Positions 10,636 through 24,215 of a DNA stretch of 64,000 nt are shown one piece after another. The translations under genes and the position numbers were made by a program. The notes beneath the pieces are model-generated. The model did not search any database and had not been told where the DNA came from. It worked only from the letters and a program-made list of their open reading frames with translations. Source of the DNA: Diphasiastrum complanatum (taxonomy: Eukaryota; Streptophyta; Lycopodiopsida; Lycopodiales; Lycopodiaceae); assembly GCA_029204225.1 (NCBI GenBank), contig MU832138.1:21275-85274 (forward strand), in the 5' to 3' direction. The stretch's first letter is position 1, and every line of letters starts with the position of its first letter.

Positions 10636-11645
10636 TGTTGGATTTATTTCCCCTACTCTCCTAAATCCCATTTTTTAATCTGCTTCCATTCATGCTGCAT
10701 ATTTACTCGCGTTGTCGCGCAGTCTGCATATTAACATGTAAATTCTCACAGGAGATGAAAAGACAAAAAACAAAGGCTGATGTCACACCCTTTTCACGCT
10801 CACCCCATGCAGTTGTGCTAACAGACTGGACAACGACTGCAGCCACCCACGATCTCCTACAGACAGCACATCCACCCTGTACTTTCTTCATCTGCACACC
10901 TGTAACATTATGTATATATATTGAATACCATCTGTGTATTCAGTAGGATGATGAGACGAGACTGATTGATCAGAGATCATTGATTGAAGATCAAGTGTAT
11001 GTAAATTAGCATCAGAAGCTTATCAAAGAGATAGACGACGTAGATGTCTTGTGCATCAATTCTTTATTGTCAGTAATAAGGTTTCATTCATTTACAGATT
11101 GAATAAGCTTTGTAGAGCACGCGGTTTCATCCGCTATTGTCTTGTGCTCTACCGCATTATTGACATGTATACTTGATATACTTAATCTGATAATAGTTCT
11201 TTGTTCTGTGTTCAGATCTATGTTAATATTATTATGCTTATTATTCATTCTGTCTGATCTTTCTAGTTGCTCATTTTGGTAATAGACGACTAACATTTAG
11301 TCTTGTCATTCGCAAACTTTTTGCGACTAATTATCAGTTGAGCACAATCTAGCTCTTGGTGAATCATTCGCGACAAACAAATTATTCTTCTGGTGCTTCA
11401 TTTATTAAGGTCTGGCTGCATAATCAAGAATGACCGTGATTTCCATCACTAACATTTTGCTCATTCGGATAGGCGTAGTCATGCTTATGGAGAGAGTCGT
11501 ATAGCTCGTTCCGCTATGCACGAACACTTTATGTTCGAGTTCATTTCTCTTCGAGTTTCGTTTCTCATTCGTGTTCATCTTACCTCTTTTTTGAGCTAAT
11601 TTTCATTTCTTACACTCCTTTCGTCTCTTCTCCCTCTCTCCAACA
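10636..11645 (+). repeat. 5' LTR of element D (1010 bp)
   Basis: Bounded by TG at 10636 and CA at 11645. A TATATATA promoter motif lies at about 10912-10920. The region from about 10937 onward matches 15264-15930 throughout, apart from substitutions and small indels. Confidence 0.85.
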
Positions 11646-11657
11646 TGGTATCAGAGC
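11646..11657 (+). promoter_or_regulatory. Primer-binding site of element D
   Basis: TGGTATCAGAGC begins directly after the LTR terminal CA. It is the consensus Met-tRNA primer site of plant copia elements. Confidence 0.9.
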
Positions 11658-11801
11658 TATTTTCATAGCTTGATAAGCTTCCACAATACAAGACTCTACT
11701 AGTCGATAGAGTAATTGTTTTTTTGTTCTGTATTTTCAGTATTAGATTTTTATACTTAAGTCACTGATAGTTTCTCCTATCACTCAGACTAATTCTTCCA
11801 C

Positions 11802-12650
11802 ATGGATTCCCAAGGGAAATCCAGTCCTATCATGGACAAGCTTGATGGAGCCAATTACCATCTGTGGAAATTTAAGATGAAAACTATACTAGTGGCAAAA
11901 GAATTGTATGACGGTGTTACAAGTGCAGAAGGAAAACCTGAAGCAGATGATGCAGCAATCGTTAGATGGAAGCTGAAGGATGGAAAGGCTTTCGCGTTGA
12001 TCATTCTCAACATCACAGATACCCAGATCGGCCATGTATCCGAGGCTCAGACATCGGAAGAAGTCTGGGACATCTTGAGCACACTATACGATAGCTTCCA
12101 AGCTACATCTCAGGAAGAAATTCTACTCCCTCAAGATGACGAATGGTGATTCTCTACAGAATCACATTAATCAATTCAAGAACCTATTAAGACAAATGAC
12201 CGCTGTCGGATCTGTCATAGATGATGAAGACACAGTGATGCAACTGCTTACAAGCTTGCCAAGCTCTTATGACAGCTGAGTGATGATCATCACGACTCAT
12301 CCAGAATTGACTTTTTCGAGAGTCATTACTATGTTGTTGTAAGAAGACACGCGGAGGAACGAAGCCTCAAGTTCTTCAGCTGATTCTCATGCCTTGTACA
12401 CCAACAAGAGCACGACAAAGCAAAAGAAGAAGAAATATCCGAAGCAATCAAAGCCAGACCAGAAACCAGCTTAGCACAAGGAACAGTCGAATCCGCAGAC
12501 AAAGAATAAGCTGTTCTGTAGATACTGCAAGCGAAACAACCACGAAATACAAGACTGCCAGATACTTCAAGTGAAGAACAACAACAAGGGACAGTCGACT
12601 CAAGTGGCAAATGCAGCTGCAGAAGCTTCACAACCTATTCAAGAAGCGGA
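11802..12650 (+). pseudogene. Element D gag, frameshifted
   Basis: The ATG at 11802 starts MDSQGKSSP, then LDGANYHLWKFKMKT, a classic copia Gag N-terminus (DUF4219/UBN2 type). The frame breaks at about 12105, continues in another frame with stops (about 12280, 12335 and 12474), and reaches the knuckle CRYCKRNNHEIQDC (about 12520-12562). This knuckle closely resembles the one in element A, so A and D belong to related lineages. The protein would form the particle core; here it is non-functional. Confidence 0.85.
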
Positions 12651-15263
12651 TCATGATGCCTTCATGACTAGCCATCAAGAAGCATATGGCGACAGTTCTT
12701 GGTTCCTGGATTCCGGACCCACTCAGCATATGACTAGTCTTATTGGCTGTTTTGAGTCCTATACGCCTTACAATACCCAGAAATATGTTCACCTTGGTGA
12801 CAATAGCACACAAGCTTTTAAAGGTGAAGGCACTTAAAGATTAAGCTTTGCTAATGATCAGTCTAAGCTACTCTCTAGAGTCCTTTATGTACCAAATTAA
12901 TCTACAAATATGCTCTCTGTAAGTAGAATTACAGATCTAGGACACAGAGTAGAACTTGAATGTGATCAATGTAAAGTGGTTGATAGGACAGGCAAGATCC
13001 TAGCACTCAGAAAGAGATACGGATACTTGTACAAATTAAGTCATTGTTTTTCTGCCTCTAGTCAAGCTCTCAATACTTCTATTCCTTCAAATAAAGGTTT
13101 ACTTTGGCATTATAGACTTGGTCATTTAAATCATGCTGCTGTACAACGAATGTTTAGACAATCTATTGTTCTTGATCTCGACTATCCTCGCAAAAAAGTC
13201 GAGTTACTTGTCTATCAAGACTGTCTAGTTGGTAAACAGACTAGGAAACAATTCAAATCAAGCCATCATCATGTTGCTAGAGGGTTGCTAGATGTTGTAC
13301 ATTTAGATATTTGTGGGCCGATGAAAAATCCTTCACTAGAGGATGCCAAGTATTTTATAACCTTTATTGATGAATTTTCCAGAAGGACTATGGTGTATTT
13401 CATAAAGAAGAAATCAGAAGCCTTCAACTGCTTTAGAATCTTCAAGGAGCATGCAGAGAAGGAGACTGGAAGGACGATCAAGGCCCTCAGGTCAGACAAC
13501 GGTGATGAATATATCTCTATCGAGTTTAAGGAGTACTGCCAAGGCCAAGGCATCGAGCAGCAATTCATCACTCTTTACAGGCCTCAGTCTAATGGCTTAG
13601 CCGAGAGGAAGAACCGTACCCTGGTTGAATATGCCAAATGTATGCTATCGCATGCATCGTTGCCCAAGAGATTCTAGGTTGAAGCTGTCTCCACTGCAAC
13701 TTACATCCAGAACAGATGTTCGACCAAGCCCCTCTCAGGCAAGACACCCTACGAGGTGTGGACAAGCTCTAAGCCTTCTTTGAAGGGTGTTTGGGTGCAT
13801 TTCCTACACGCAAATCCCAAAAGACACGAGGAATAAATTGGACTTCCAAGGTCTCAAGACCATCCTGGTCGGATATACTTCATCTGATTATACTTGTAAG
13901 CTGCATGATCTTGATATCCAGCAAATCTTGTATAGCCGGGATACAGTCTTCATCGATGATCAGTTCGTCGACCTCAAAGGCAAGGATGTTGCACAAGAAG
14001 AACCCTCATCACCTGCCATTAACACGACAGTCCAAGCTTCTGGCTCAGGCATGTCTATTGTTGACCCACTTTGAGACAACGAATCAGACGAAGATATTGC
14101 TGCCACCCAACAACAAGTCCCAAGAATGGTCATTAGTTGAATCCTCCCAGAAGATCAAGTCGAGTGCGCACATAGCCCACAAGGTATACTCCAGAGTCTG
14201 TCTGTCTCTTGATACAGGAACCGACGACAATAGAAGAGGAACTCAGCCTTCGATCTCTGGAGAGAAGCTATGGATAGAGAGTATTCCTCTCTGATCAAGA
14301 ATCAAACATGGTCATTAGTCGAAGCTCCCATTGGCTGCAATATCGTTGATTGCAAATGGATCTTTAAGATCAAATACAATGCCAATGGAGCAATTGATTG
14401 AAGGAAGGCAAGACTGGTAGCACGAGGATTCTCCAGATTCCCAATGTTGACTACAATGAAACTTTCAGTCCAGTAGTCAAACATTTGTTGATTCGAATGC
14501 TCCTATCTTATGCTGCAGCTGTTGACCTTGAAGTGCATCAACTTGATGTACACATAGCTTATCTGAATGGAGCTATACAAGAAGATATCTACATGATCCA
14601 ACCCGAAGGATACGTTCTAGAAGGTATGAAGAATCATGTCTGTAAACTCCACAAAGCATTGTACAACTTGAAACAATCTGCTAGAGCTTGGTTTCAGAGG
14701 ATCAACACATTCCTCATTGAACAAGGATTTAAACCAAGAACTGTTGATTGCAACGTCTATTTCAAGTCAGTGCAACAATCCTTCATTATCATCCCCTTAT
14801 ACGTGGATGATACATCGCTCTTCAACAACAATACCAATATGGTCAAGGATTCAAAACAGATGCTATTTTCAGAGTTCGACATGACTGATCTAGGTGAAGC
14901 TCACTTCTGTCTAGGAATTCAGATCCACAGAGATAGAGCAAAGCGACCGATTTACATCACTCAACAAAGGTATCTTCACAATATTCTTAACATATATAAT
15001 TTGATGAATTGTGAATTAGCTCACTCACCAATGGATCCAGGCCTGCATCTGTCAAAGGACCAATTTCCCCAAACCAAGCAAAAAGAGGAGCAAATGAGAG
15101 AGTATCCTTATCGATTGATACTTGGATCTCTCATGTATGCAATGGTCAGTACAAGATCAGATATCTCTTTTGCTGTAAGCTCACTCAGCCAATATATGGC
15201 TAATCCTGGCATTACCCATTGGAAGGCTCTCATACGAGTCATGAGATATATTCGAGCTACCAT
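12650..15263 (+). pseudogene. Element D pol (protease, integrase, RT), broken
   Basis: The protease site is WFLDSGPTQHM (about 12700), with Ala of DSGA changed to Pro. Integrase has HX4H at about 13108 and only one Cys of the CX2C pair. It keeps the first Asp (VHLDICGPM), the second Asp in RSDNGDEY and the Glu in GLAERKN, then a stop at about 13675 and a frameshift near 13790. RT keeps motif A as QLDVHIAYLNG and the YVDD box (about 14800), and runs open from 14398 to the LTR junction at about 15263. RNase H is missing and the frame reads straight into 3' LTR sequence. Confidence 0.85.
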
Positions 15264-15930
15264 ATTCAATAGGACGATGAGACGAGATGGATTGATCAGA
15301 GATCATTGATTGAAGATCAAGTGTAAGTAAATTAGCATCAGAAGCTTATCAGAGAGATAGATGAAGTAGATGCCTTGTGCATCGATTCTTTATTGTCAGT
15401 AATAAGATTTCATTCCTTTACAAATTGAAGAAGCTTCGTAGAGCACACAGTTTCATCCGCTATTGTCTTGTGCTCTACTGCATTATTGACATGTATACTT
15501 GATATACTTAATCTGATAATAGTTCTTTGTTCTGCATACAGATTTGTGTGAATATTGCTATGCTTATTATTCATTCTGTCTGATCTTTCTAGTTGTTCAT
15601 TTTGGTAACAGACGACTAACATTTAGTCTTGTCTTTTGCGAACTTTTCGCGACTAATTATCAGTTGAGCACAGTCTAGCTCTTCGCGAATCATTCGCGAC
15701 ACATAATTTTTCTAGCTATTCGTGACAAATTATTCTTCTGGCGCTTCATTTATGAAGCTTTGGCTATGTAATCAAGAATGACCGTGATTTCCATCACTAA
15801 CATTCTGCTTATTCTGATAGGCGTAGTCATGCTTACGAAGAGAGTCGTATAGCTCATTTTGCTGCGAATGAACACTTTCTGTTCGAGTTTGTTTCTCTTT
15901 GAGTTTCATTTCTTCTCCCTCTCTCCAACA
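15264..15930 (+). repeat. Truncated 3' LTR of element D
   Basis: 667 bp matching the 5' LTR from about 10937 to 11645, without the first ~300 bp that hold most of U3 and the TATA box. The junction with RT lies in a short shared word (ACCAT/ATTCA), which suggests a microhomology-mediated deletion. The CTATT duplication right after it marks the true element end. Confidence 0.85.
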
Positions 15931-16360
15931 CTATTGACCCACTCGTCCTGCGAGGCTACTCCAATTCAGATTGGGGAGGAACAATCTCTATTAGAAAATC
16001 TACCTCCGGGTTTTCATTTCTATCTGGCAGGGAGACCGATTTTGTGGAACTCAAGAGTGTAGAAGTCAATTGCACTTTCTTCGACAGAGGCAGAGTACAT
16101 CGCAGCATGTCAAGCTTCAAAAGAAGCTATATGGATCAGATTATTGCTTCATGACTTGCATCACACTCAGTTCAATGCTACCACCATTTTGTGTGACAGC
16201 TTGAGTTGTATTTCACTATCACTGAATCCTAGATTTCATGGCAAATCCAAGCACATATAAATCTAGTATCATTTCATTCAAGAGAAAGTTTTCTCAGGGC
16301 AAGTGATCCTTCAATACTGTTCCACACACAAACATCTTCACCAAAGGGCTTTTTAGGATC
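15931..16360 (+). pseudogene. Old copia RNase H (right half, split by element D)
   Basis: Continues the RT broken at 10635. It reads LRGYSNSDWGG and RKSTSGF, then after frameshifts STEAEYIAACQASKEAIW, and ends near IFTKGLF (about 16350). The first active-site Asp and the STEAEY Glu are kept. Several frameshifts and stops (such as KSKHI followed by a stop) make it dead. Confidence 0.8.
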
Positions 16361-16407
16361 AAGCATCATAAGTTCTTCATGTCAAAATATTGGAAAAATC
16401 TATCTAA

Positions 16408-17331
16408 TGTTGTAAGTAGGGGTTCTAAAAATGCCAAAGATGAATTGAGCTCTTTTGGCTTAGTAAAGACCCATCTTAGAATAAAATATTCAAGGTAGGT
16501 AGAAGTAGAAACTCGAGCTACCATAGGAATTGCCATTTGTACTTTGCATGCCACATTTAATGCATGAAAAGACTAGGTGGCACAATTAGACATATTGAGG
16601 TGGTCTGAATAAGTCTAGATAGCTTGAGAGGTGGATTCATAACTCCAATTCAACTCAAAGTAGGAGAAGAGTCCATGGATCTATATATATATGTGATGTA
16701 CTCTCATTGAGAAGATGATGAAATTTGTGTATAATGCAAATTTGGAGATTAAGCCCTTTGTGCCCTCTCTCTCTACTCGAGTTTGTACTTTCATTTTCTC
16801 TCTCTCTAGCCGAGTTGAGACATTTATTGTACTTATTTTCATGTTTTGTTGACAAATCTTGCTTGTAACACAATAATATTTCTTGTATGATCAGCTTTCC
16901 TATCTGAAAAGTCATGAATTCCCAAGTTGTAATAAGGAGATTCGAATTTGAAAGTGGCTAACTTCAAAAGTTATTTGGAGAAGTCTAGGTAGATCATCAA
17001 GGAACTTTTGAGAGAGACTTATTTTGGTGTTGTCAAACCCTTGCATCTTCTCTCTCTACTTGAGAGCTCGTTTTTCTCTCTGTACCCGAGAGTTGGATGT
17101 CTTTCTCACTCTAGAGACGTGAATAACACTTAGTTTTTTCATTCACATGCATGAAACGTGGTCGTCTTTGATGGATGATTACTAATTGTGTACACGAGCT
17201 CTTGCCAAGATCCAAATCTCGATAGCTTACTAAAATCCGAGCTGATCAAGAGTGATTTGGTGGTGTGAAAAATCTCATGCATGTAGGTCATTGTAGATCT
17301 ATTCAAGGTCCTTAAATGCTAATTTTTAACA
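16408..17331 (+). repeat. LTR followed by a primer-binding site
   Basis: The block runs from TGTTGTAAG (16408, tentative) to TTTAACA (17331), directly followed by TGGTATAAGAGC, a one-base variant of the Met-tRNA primer site. A strong TATA (CTATATATATATG) is at 16681-16692, followed by CT-rich leader sequence. It lies only ~50 bp after the old copia RNase H, so it may be that element's LTR joined to a second internal region, or a separate 5' LTR. No partner copy is seen in the window. Confidence 0.6.
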
Positions 17332-18200
17332 TGGTATAAGAGCTAGATCCATACGTGCTTGAGGTAGATCATTTGAGCAAGTTTGTGAGTAAAAAATTTA
17401 AAATTTGAGGGTTTACTTACATCTCGATTGGTGTGGAGCCTCTGATTTTTCAATGAAAGCAAAGATTGGATGATTTTTTTTGAATCAATGGGTACTTCTA
17501 CTATGTGGAGTGCTTAGACCATGTGTGAATTGCATTCACTTTGATTTAGTGTACCAATCTTGTCTTTGATCCATAGAGTCCAATTGACCACTTATTGAAA
17601 GAGCTTGAAGTGTAGATTGAATGGTAAGGCTCCAAAGTTTGTTGATGCACCTTTTTGGAATTTGGATATGATCTTTGAGAGAGTAGGTAGAAGTGTCTAC
17701 TTGGTGGATTTCAGATCAATAGCATCTATTTACTTAGATCTTAAGAGTTTTGGCCAAAATTGTGTGTTTCTCTCAAGTTCATCATCATTGGCCTTCTTTG
17801 AAATCTTCTTGAAGCCTTTTTGTTTTCCTTTGGCTAACAATGCCTAATCTTCAAGTATGGCTTGATGAGATTTTACCATCTCGCACCTTTGTTACTCCTA
17901 TAACAAGATGTCATAGGGGTCTTGAAAGGTTGGTAGCCTCTCCCTTGATGCAATGCCATCACAACATTTGCAAACTCTTAAATTCACCACTCATGGTCAT
18001 ATGCACAATTTTCATATCTCTTATCAACTTTCTAGTCATTATAGGTCAATCTCTTAGCTCCTTGATTCATGTGATAAAAGATCATGTAGTCTCATTCTCT
18101 TCCATACAAATGGTATTCAATTTGATTTTTAAAAACACCATGGGAGATGGAATCATCATTTGATATTACATTCAAAGTGCATCCCATGTCCCTCTCACCA
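17332..18200. other. Internal region after LTR; possible minus-strand gag scrap
   Basis: The plus strand shows no retroelement domain. On the minus strand about 17720-17850 reads ALLAKGKQKGFKKISKK, which resembles the basic linker before a copia knuckle. Stops on both sides leave it unproven. The plus ORFs of 80 and 107 codons here have no recognised motif. Confidence 0.3.
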
Positions 18201-18960
18201 TCACAAACAATTTGATAAATTTTGAGATTTGCAAAACATTTGCTCATAAAAGATAAGAAGAATAGCCAAAAATTTGGAAGCTATCAATATAATTTTTTAA
18301 CGATTATTCTTTTGAATTGTTGGTGTACTTGTGAAAGAAATAAGGATTGTAAAAAAATTAAAAAATGTCATCGAATTTTTTTAATGGTTGCTTATATGTA
18401 GCACGAATGTGCTTGTAAAGTAAAATTTGACCATAAAAAGTAAAAGAAGAATACAAAATAGCGCCTGGAAAATACCACATGTTATATGCCAAACCTCTCA
18501 ATTTAAGCCAAGCAAGCAAACAAATAGAGACAACGATCACGTCCATGTTGAGAAGAATCAAAGATAGCAAATAACCATAAGTTGCCACAAAGCTCATATC
18601 AAAATGAATGGCAAATAAAAATGGATTTCATTACAGAGGGTGTGTGAAGCACATGGATTAAAGTGACGGGGCACATGAGACCTAGCAAGATCAAATACAA
18701 AGTCTCACATTCACAAAGAGAAAGAGGAGATCAATTCACTTAATTGCAAATGAGCCAAAGATACCAAAAAAGGATGTCCAATGCCGACTTATAGACAATG
18801 CCCATGTCCTAACTAAACATAACTATCTTGAAGTCTATTTAGCCACTATTAGTCATTGTTAAGCCCATGTTATCCTAATTTAAGACAATTTGAGGGTCTA
18901 AAAAGGGAACCACAATCATTCTTAAGGCTGATAGTTCCTTGCCCAAGCTTCAAATGGATA
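18200..18960 (-). repeat. Probable 3' LTR region of the minus-strand copia
   Basis: Sits just downstream (minus strand) of the RNase H end at 18990. It has no coding motif and contains a TATA-like TCTATAAG at about 18788-18795. Boundaries and a partner LTR are not visible, so the call rests on position. Confidence 0.35.
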
Positions 18961-18984
18961 TTGTTTATTTTCTTTTGAGCACCT

Positions 18985-19692
18985 AAGTATTAAATAATAC
19001 ATGACACTTTTAGCTTTGGCAATGCTTGTTTCCCTTGGTTAAGTAAGAAGCAAGACATCATGTATCTTTTGACCGCTGCCATGAATCAAGCTCTATAAAA
19101 TATAAGTGCGATTTCTTGACTAAGTACCTTGTCTCTCAAATAATGATACTTTATCTTGATGTGCTTGGACCTAGAATCAAACCTGAGATTAAAAAAATGA
19201 AATAATACTATTTTGATTGTCACAATAAATCATTGTAGGTTGTGATAATGCAAGATCAAGATTTGATAAAAGAAGCCGTAACCAAATTGTTTCTTTTGCA
19301 ATATGTGTGGAGGCAATGTACGACTTATGTAGAGAGCACAATGTAGTAGATGTCTACTTTTTGCTATTCCATGAAATAGGACCATATTTGTATAGAAATA
19401 CATAATTTGACATTAATTTCCAAGTGTCAACATCTCCAACCCAATCTAAATTTCTATATCTTTCAAATAAAAGTTGATTGTTTATAATTGAGGTGTCTTT
19501 GAAACAGATAGGTGAATTTTTTTCCAATTGCAAATATCGTAGGACTCGTAGAAGAGCCTTCCAATGTATAAGACAAGATTTTAGTCAATGTATAACTGAA
19601 TATGCTATGTCAGGTCTAGTACATATCATGGCATACCTTATCACGCAATGACATATAAATTGAAACTTTGACCCCAAAAAAGAGTTTTTTTT

Positions 19693-19737
<45 letters not shown>

Positions 19738-22360
19738 AGATTACCTATTTTTAAACCATAATTTTCAAACAAATATTATATTATACCCAAAATAATGCCA
19801 AAAAATGTATTTTTTTTAATAGATTACTAGAATTTTTTTTTTCAGCACTGTTAACTCAAAATTAAAAGCAAGAACATCTACATCTTTTAATTTCAAATCA
19901 ATGATCCTTGGTTGATTTTTTGGCAATCACTTTCTCTTGCCTTTGAACCTATTTGGAACATTCCAAATTTGTACCTTTCCAAAAAAGCATTCGTTGAAGT
20001 GGTGCGCAACCAATGATAATACTTTTGTCTGATTACTATCTTGAATGAATCCAAGCACTTTAGCAATCCAAAATAATGTCATTTGCTATTTTTTGAGGCT
20101 AGATGTGCAACTAGACTTCCAATTTGAATTTGATTCAGATCATTGCACCACTTCATTTTTGTAGCTTTTATAGTTCGCCTATTCTTTTGTGATCCCACAT
20201 TACTTTGGTGTTCTTTGCCTAGCATAAGGTGCAAAAATTTATTATCCCATTGAAGATTTGAAGGTTCAACAATTGTAGTTGAAACTCCTGACTTATAAGG
20301 CCAATGAAATTCTTCAGTTGATAATGCATCTTTGAGATTGAGCAAGCTGATTTTTTGTTTCTTAAAAAAGTCCATCCACCAATGTCAATCAAATTCATTC
20401 AAAAATTGATAAGTTACTTGAATACTTGATTCCAAAAAAAATTAATGAGGCAAATGGACCAACCTCACGATGTTCTCTTTGCGCTTTTTGTTCTTCTAGC
20501 ATGGATTTTAAAGGATGTTGAATACTTTGAACTGTTAATGAGCCTACAAAAGACTCCAAGAGTGAGTGATTGATTGATCTATCTATCTATTGCAAAATAG
20601 AATCCAATTTCTAGATCTAGATTGACAATTTAGACTCAACAATCAAGAGCAATCAAAAGATGATCAAAGCTAGTAAATTCGACTCCACATGTGTGTAGTA
20701 TAGTCTGACGTATAGTTTCTAATAGAGAATGAACCTTACAAAGTTTAGATTGCATACCAATCACAAGATCACAACACAAATGTATAGATTGCTAGAAATT
20801 GTCAATTGACTCCAAAATCTCTCTTGATCTATCAATATAATGAATGAATGAAAGTATATTGAGCTGGTATCCTTGGCTAGCTGAGTAGGTGTTCAGGTGC
20901 CACATCATTATCAAGTACACCTACCCAATAATATTGACCTAATCATTAGGTCTACCAACCATGGTGGTTAGATTGACTCACCAACTTTCTAGATTCATGG
21001 ATTTTGGTCCTAGATTTGAGGAATTATGACCAAATTGACTTGCCTACCCCTATGATCAAGATTGAACCTACCTAAGCCTGATCTACACACGTGGGAACAC
21101 TCTCTCACACATGTGAATTACAATGTACAACAATAAATTAATTACAATCCAAGATAGTGATGAAAGAATCCTGAAAACAAGTACAATGATTTTTCCATCA
21201 TTAATCCTCATGTACAATGAAGGATCGTAAGAGCTCAATACAAAGTTGATAGAGATAAGAAAAGAGTTGAGCCTAGCTTGTTTGAGTCCATATAGACTCC
21301 TCTTCAAAAAGCATACCTTCTCTTCAAGTCCCTTCTTGATGAAGCCCTTGGGTTGCCTCATGTAGATTTCTTCCTCCAATTAACCATTGAGAAATGAATT
21401 TGTAACATCAAGTTGGAAGAGCATTCAAATGAATGTGGTAGCAAGAATAATGGTCAATCATACTGCAACTAACTTAGCCACAAAGTTTCATCATAAACAA
21501 TGCCTTTAGTTTGCAAAAAACCTTTTCCGACAAGCCATGCAATCAAGTGGTCTCTTCCCTTGAGGAAGATCAACAAGTTCCCAAGTATGATTCTCCATGA
21601 GAGCACCATACTCCACTTGCAGGGCATCCATCCAACTTTTTGATTTACAAGCATCTTTTTAGCAAGTTGGTTCATCAAGCATTGAAGTAAGAAAAGTATA
21701 TGAAGTGAAAAATTGTGTGCCTTCTCTTTGATCACCTTTGCCAACGTATGTGAGCCTTGATGGCTTCTCCCTTGATCTTGAAGATCTTATTGGAGCTCTT
21801 GGGTCTTGAGGTGGATCCTCAAGATCTTGGTCACTTTGATGCTCCTCCTCCATCCTAGCAAGATCTTTGACATCAAGATGATCAGTAGCACTTCATCCAC
21901 TTTTCAAATTTTTCCTTCATAAAAAATAACATCCCTACTCAATATGATTTTCTTAGTGATGGGATTGAATGTTCTATATCCTTTGCTATTTTTACTATAT
22001 CCCACAAATATACCTTTTATAGAAGTGGCATCATCCTTCTTCCTTGTCTCCAAGGATTGGTGAACATAGCAAGTTGATCCAAAGATTTTCAAATCTTTGA
22101 GATTCGGCCTCTTACCATTTAGAGCTTCATATGGTGTGATTCGTCCAATGACATTGTTAGGCAATCTATTGCATAAATAATTAGCACACACACTTGCCTC
22201 ACCCCAAAATGGTTTTGACAGAGAAGATTCTAGCCTTAAGGCCTTAGCACATTGACATAGAGATCTATTTTTCCTCTCGGCCACCCCATTTTGTTGAGGG
22301 GTATAAGGACACGTCAACTCTCTCTTTATGCCACCAACATCACAAAATTTGTAGCGGGTA
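18985..22360 (-). pseudogene. Minus-strand copia pol, heavily eroded
   Basis: Read from 22360 downward. The integrase C-half is at 22317-21904, with TCPYTPQQNGVAERKN keeping the catalytic Glu, then NYLCNRLPN, TPYEALNGKRP and SRDVIFYEGK. The linker PSRLTYVGKG is at about 21750, then RT pieces with motif A QLDVTNSFLNG followed by a stop, and EEEIYMRQPKGF to YGLKQA at 21379-21250. A ~1.6-kb stretch (19500-21080) has no clear homology and lacks the YVDD box. RNase H at 19470-18990 has LDWVGDVDTWKLMS, SWNSKK then a stop, AKETIWLRLLL and YCDNQNS. Integrase and linker resemble the intact element at 27594. Confidence 0.8.
19697..19735. repeat. (TG)n microsatellite
   Basis: About 19 uninterrupted TG units preceded by a T run (19686-19697), inside the eroded minus-strand copia. 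Confidence 0.95.
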
Positions 22361-22537
22361 TTTCCTATCCACCTTCAAACCTAGATCCAAGCACATTCAA
22401 GCATCAATGGATGAAGAGAATTATAACTTGTCATGCAAAGATTCGTTCCCATGAGAGCGATAGCATAGTTTAGATTCACACACATGCTGATGATTTGAGA
22501 ATTAACACTATGATCCACTAACACTATCCATCCAAAG

Positions 22538-23039
<502 letters not shown>

Positions 23040-23040
<1 letters not shown>

Positions 23041-24215
23041 ATCTGAAGGACAAGAAGACAAAGCTGAGCAAACTTATTTGAACTAGCAACAACAACATGA
23101 TTGACAACAACAAAAGCCCAAGACCAAACTCTTCAGCAAGTACTACAAGAGAACCAATAATGACATCAAGGACTGTCGACTTCTCAAGCACAATGAAGTG
23201 AAGAAGAAGAAGATGTAGCAGCAAGAAGGAAGTTTTGATTCTGCCAAAAACTCCCATGAAGATCCGATGCTATTAATGGTACAAGATCAACGAGGTAGAA
23301 ATACCCAACAATGGTATCTCGATTTAGGTGCTTCTCAACACATGACTCCGTGCAAGTACCTCTTCGAAGAGCTCAAAACATTAGATTTGTAGTACATATA
23401 TTTTGGAGAATCAAGTTCACACAAGATCAAAGGCCAAGGATCTATCTGCCTTCAATTCCAGATGGTATTTCTAGATTATTTGATGGTATACTTTATGTAC
23501 CCAAATTGACAAAGAATTTATTGTCTATCAGCAAGATCATAGATCAAGGCTATAGAGCTCGCACCAGTACTATGCATCACTGTCAGGCACATGATTCACC
23601 CTTTTGTGATCTGATCATGGTTATTACAATAGCTCAACATATAGATTCTTTGTTCTCTTTACTTACATTAGCATTGTCGAATGCTCTCTAATTCATTTCT
23701 CTCTTTTCTTACCGATACTTGCTCCATCGACTAACATAGAATATTTGATTCTAAGAGCACATGGTTTTGACAAAAGTCTAATTGTTTCACCCTCTACATG
23801 GTTGTCTAAGACACCTACCCAAATATTCTGCCAATCAGAAGAATGATCCTAGTGATAATCAGAATTCTGTAGTTTGATTTGACTATTTACACTAAATCAT
23901 TGTTTCCCTTTGTTTGGTGAGAACTCATACATTCCAGAAGGTGTCAAGTTCAATCGTCTAAGCACTCACCAAGGTGGTATTAGAGCTACAAGCACCAACA
24001 AATCTACCACTATATTAGAGGCTGTTTCACATGATGATGCTAACTAATGGAAAGCTGCGATGGACAAAGAATACAATTATCTCATGAAGAACAACACTTG
24101 GACAATCATGGAGCTACCTAATTATTGAAATCCAGTTTCATGAAAATGGTTCTTCAAAGTGAAAGCTCGCGTCTAATCCATCCTGGAAGTCTGAATAAAA
24201 ACTAGATGATGAGCA
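23040..24215 (+). pseudogene. Plus-strand copia remnant (gag end, protease, RT start)
   Basis: A Lys/Gln-rich gag tail leads to a decayed knuckle, KYYKRTNNDIKDC (about 23131-23168), that has lost the first Cys and the His. The protease follows as QWYLDLGASQHM (about 23308-23345; DSG changed to DLG) and YVPKLTKNLLSISK (about 23500). Integrase is deleted. RT resumes at about 24020 with WKAAMDKEYNYLMKNNTW and ends by 24170. It is related to elements A and D by the knuckle and protease context. Multiple stops. Confidence 0.7.

Larger units (their letters stand above)
10636..15930 (+). mobile_element. Copia element D, inserted into an older copia
   Basis: The element starts TGTTGG at 10636 and ends CCAACA at 15930, flanked by identical 5-bp duplications CTATT (10631-10635 and 15931-15935). 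It has a 1010-bp 5' LTR, a primer-binding site, a broken gag-pol and a 3' LTR missing its first ~300 bp. RNase H and the polypurine tract are missing. LTR divergence is visible to the eye, so the insertion is old but younger than its host copia. Confidence 0.85.

Noticed and set aside
11646-11657. TGGTATCAGAGC motifs as possible tRNA fragments
   Set aside because: They sit exactly at LTR ends and are primer-binding sites; no cloverleaf can be drawn around them.
20079-20375. Minus ORF of 98 codons as a separate gene
   Set aside because: Lies within the eroded minus-strand copia, has no motif, and stops flank it closely.
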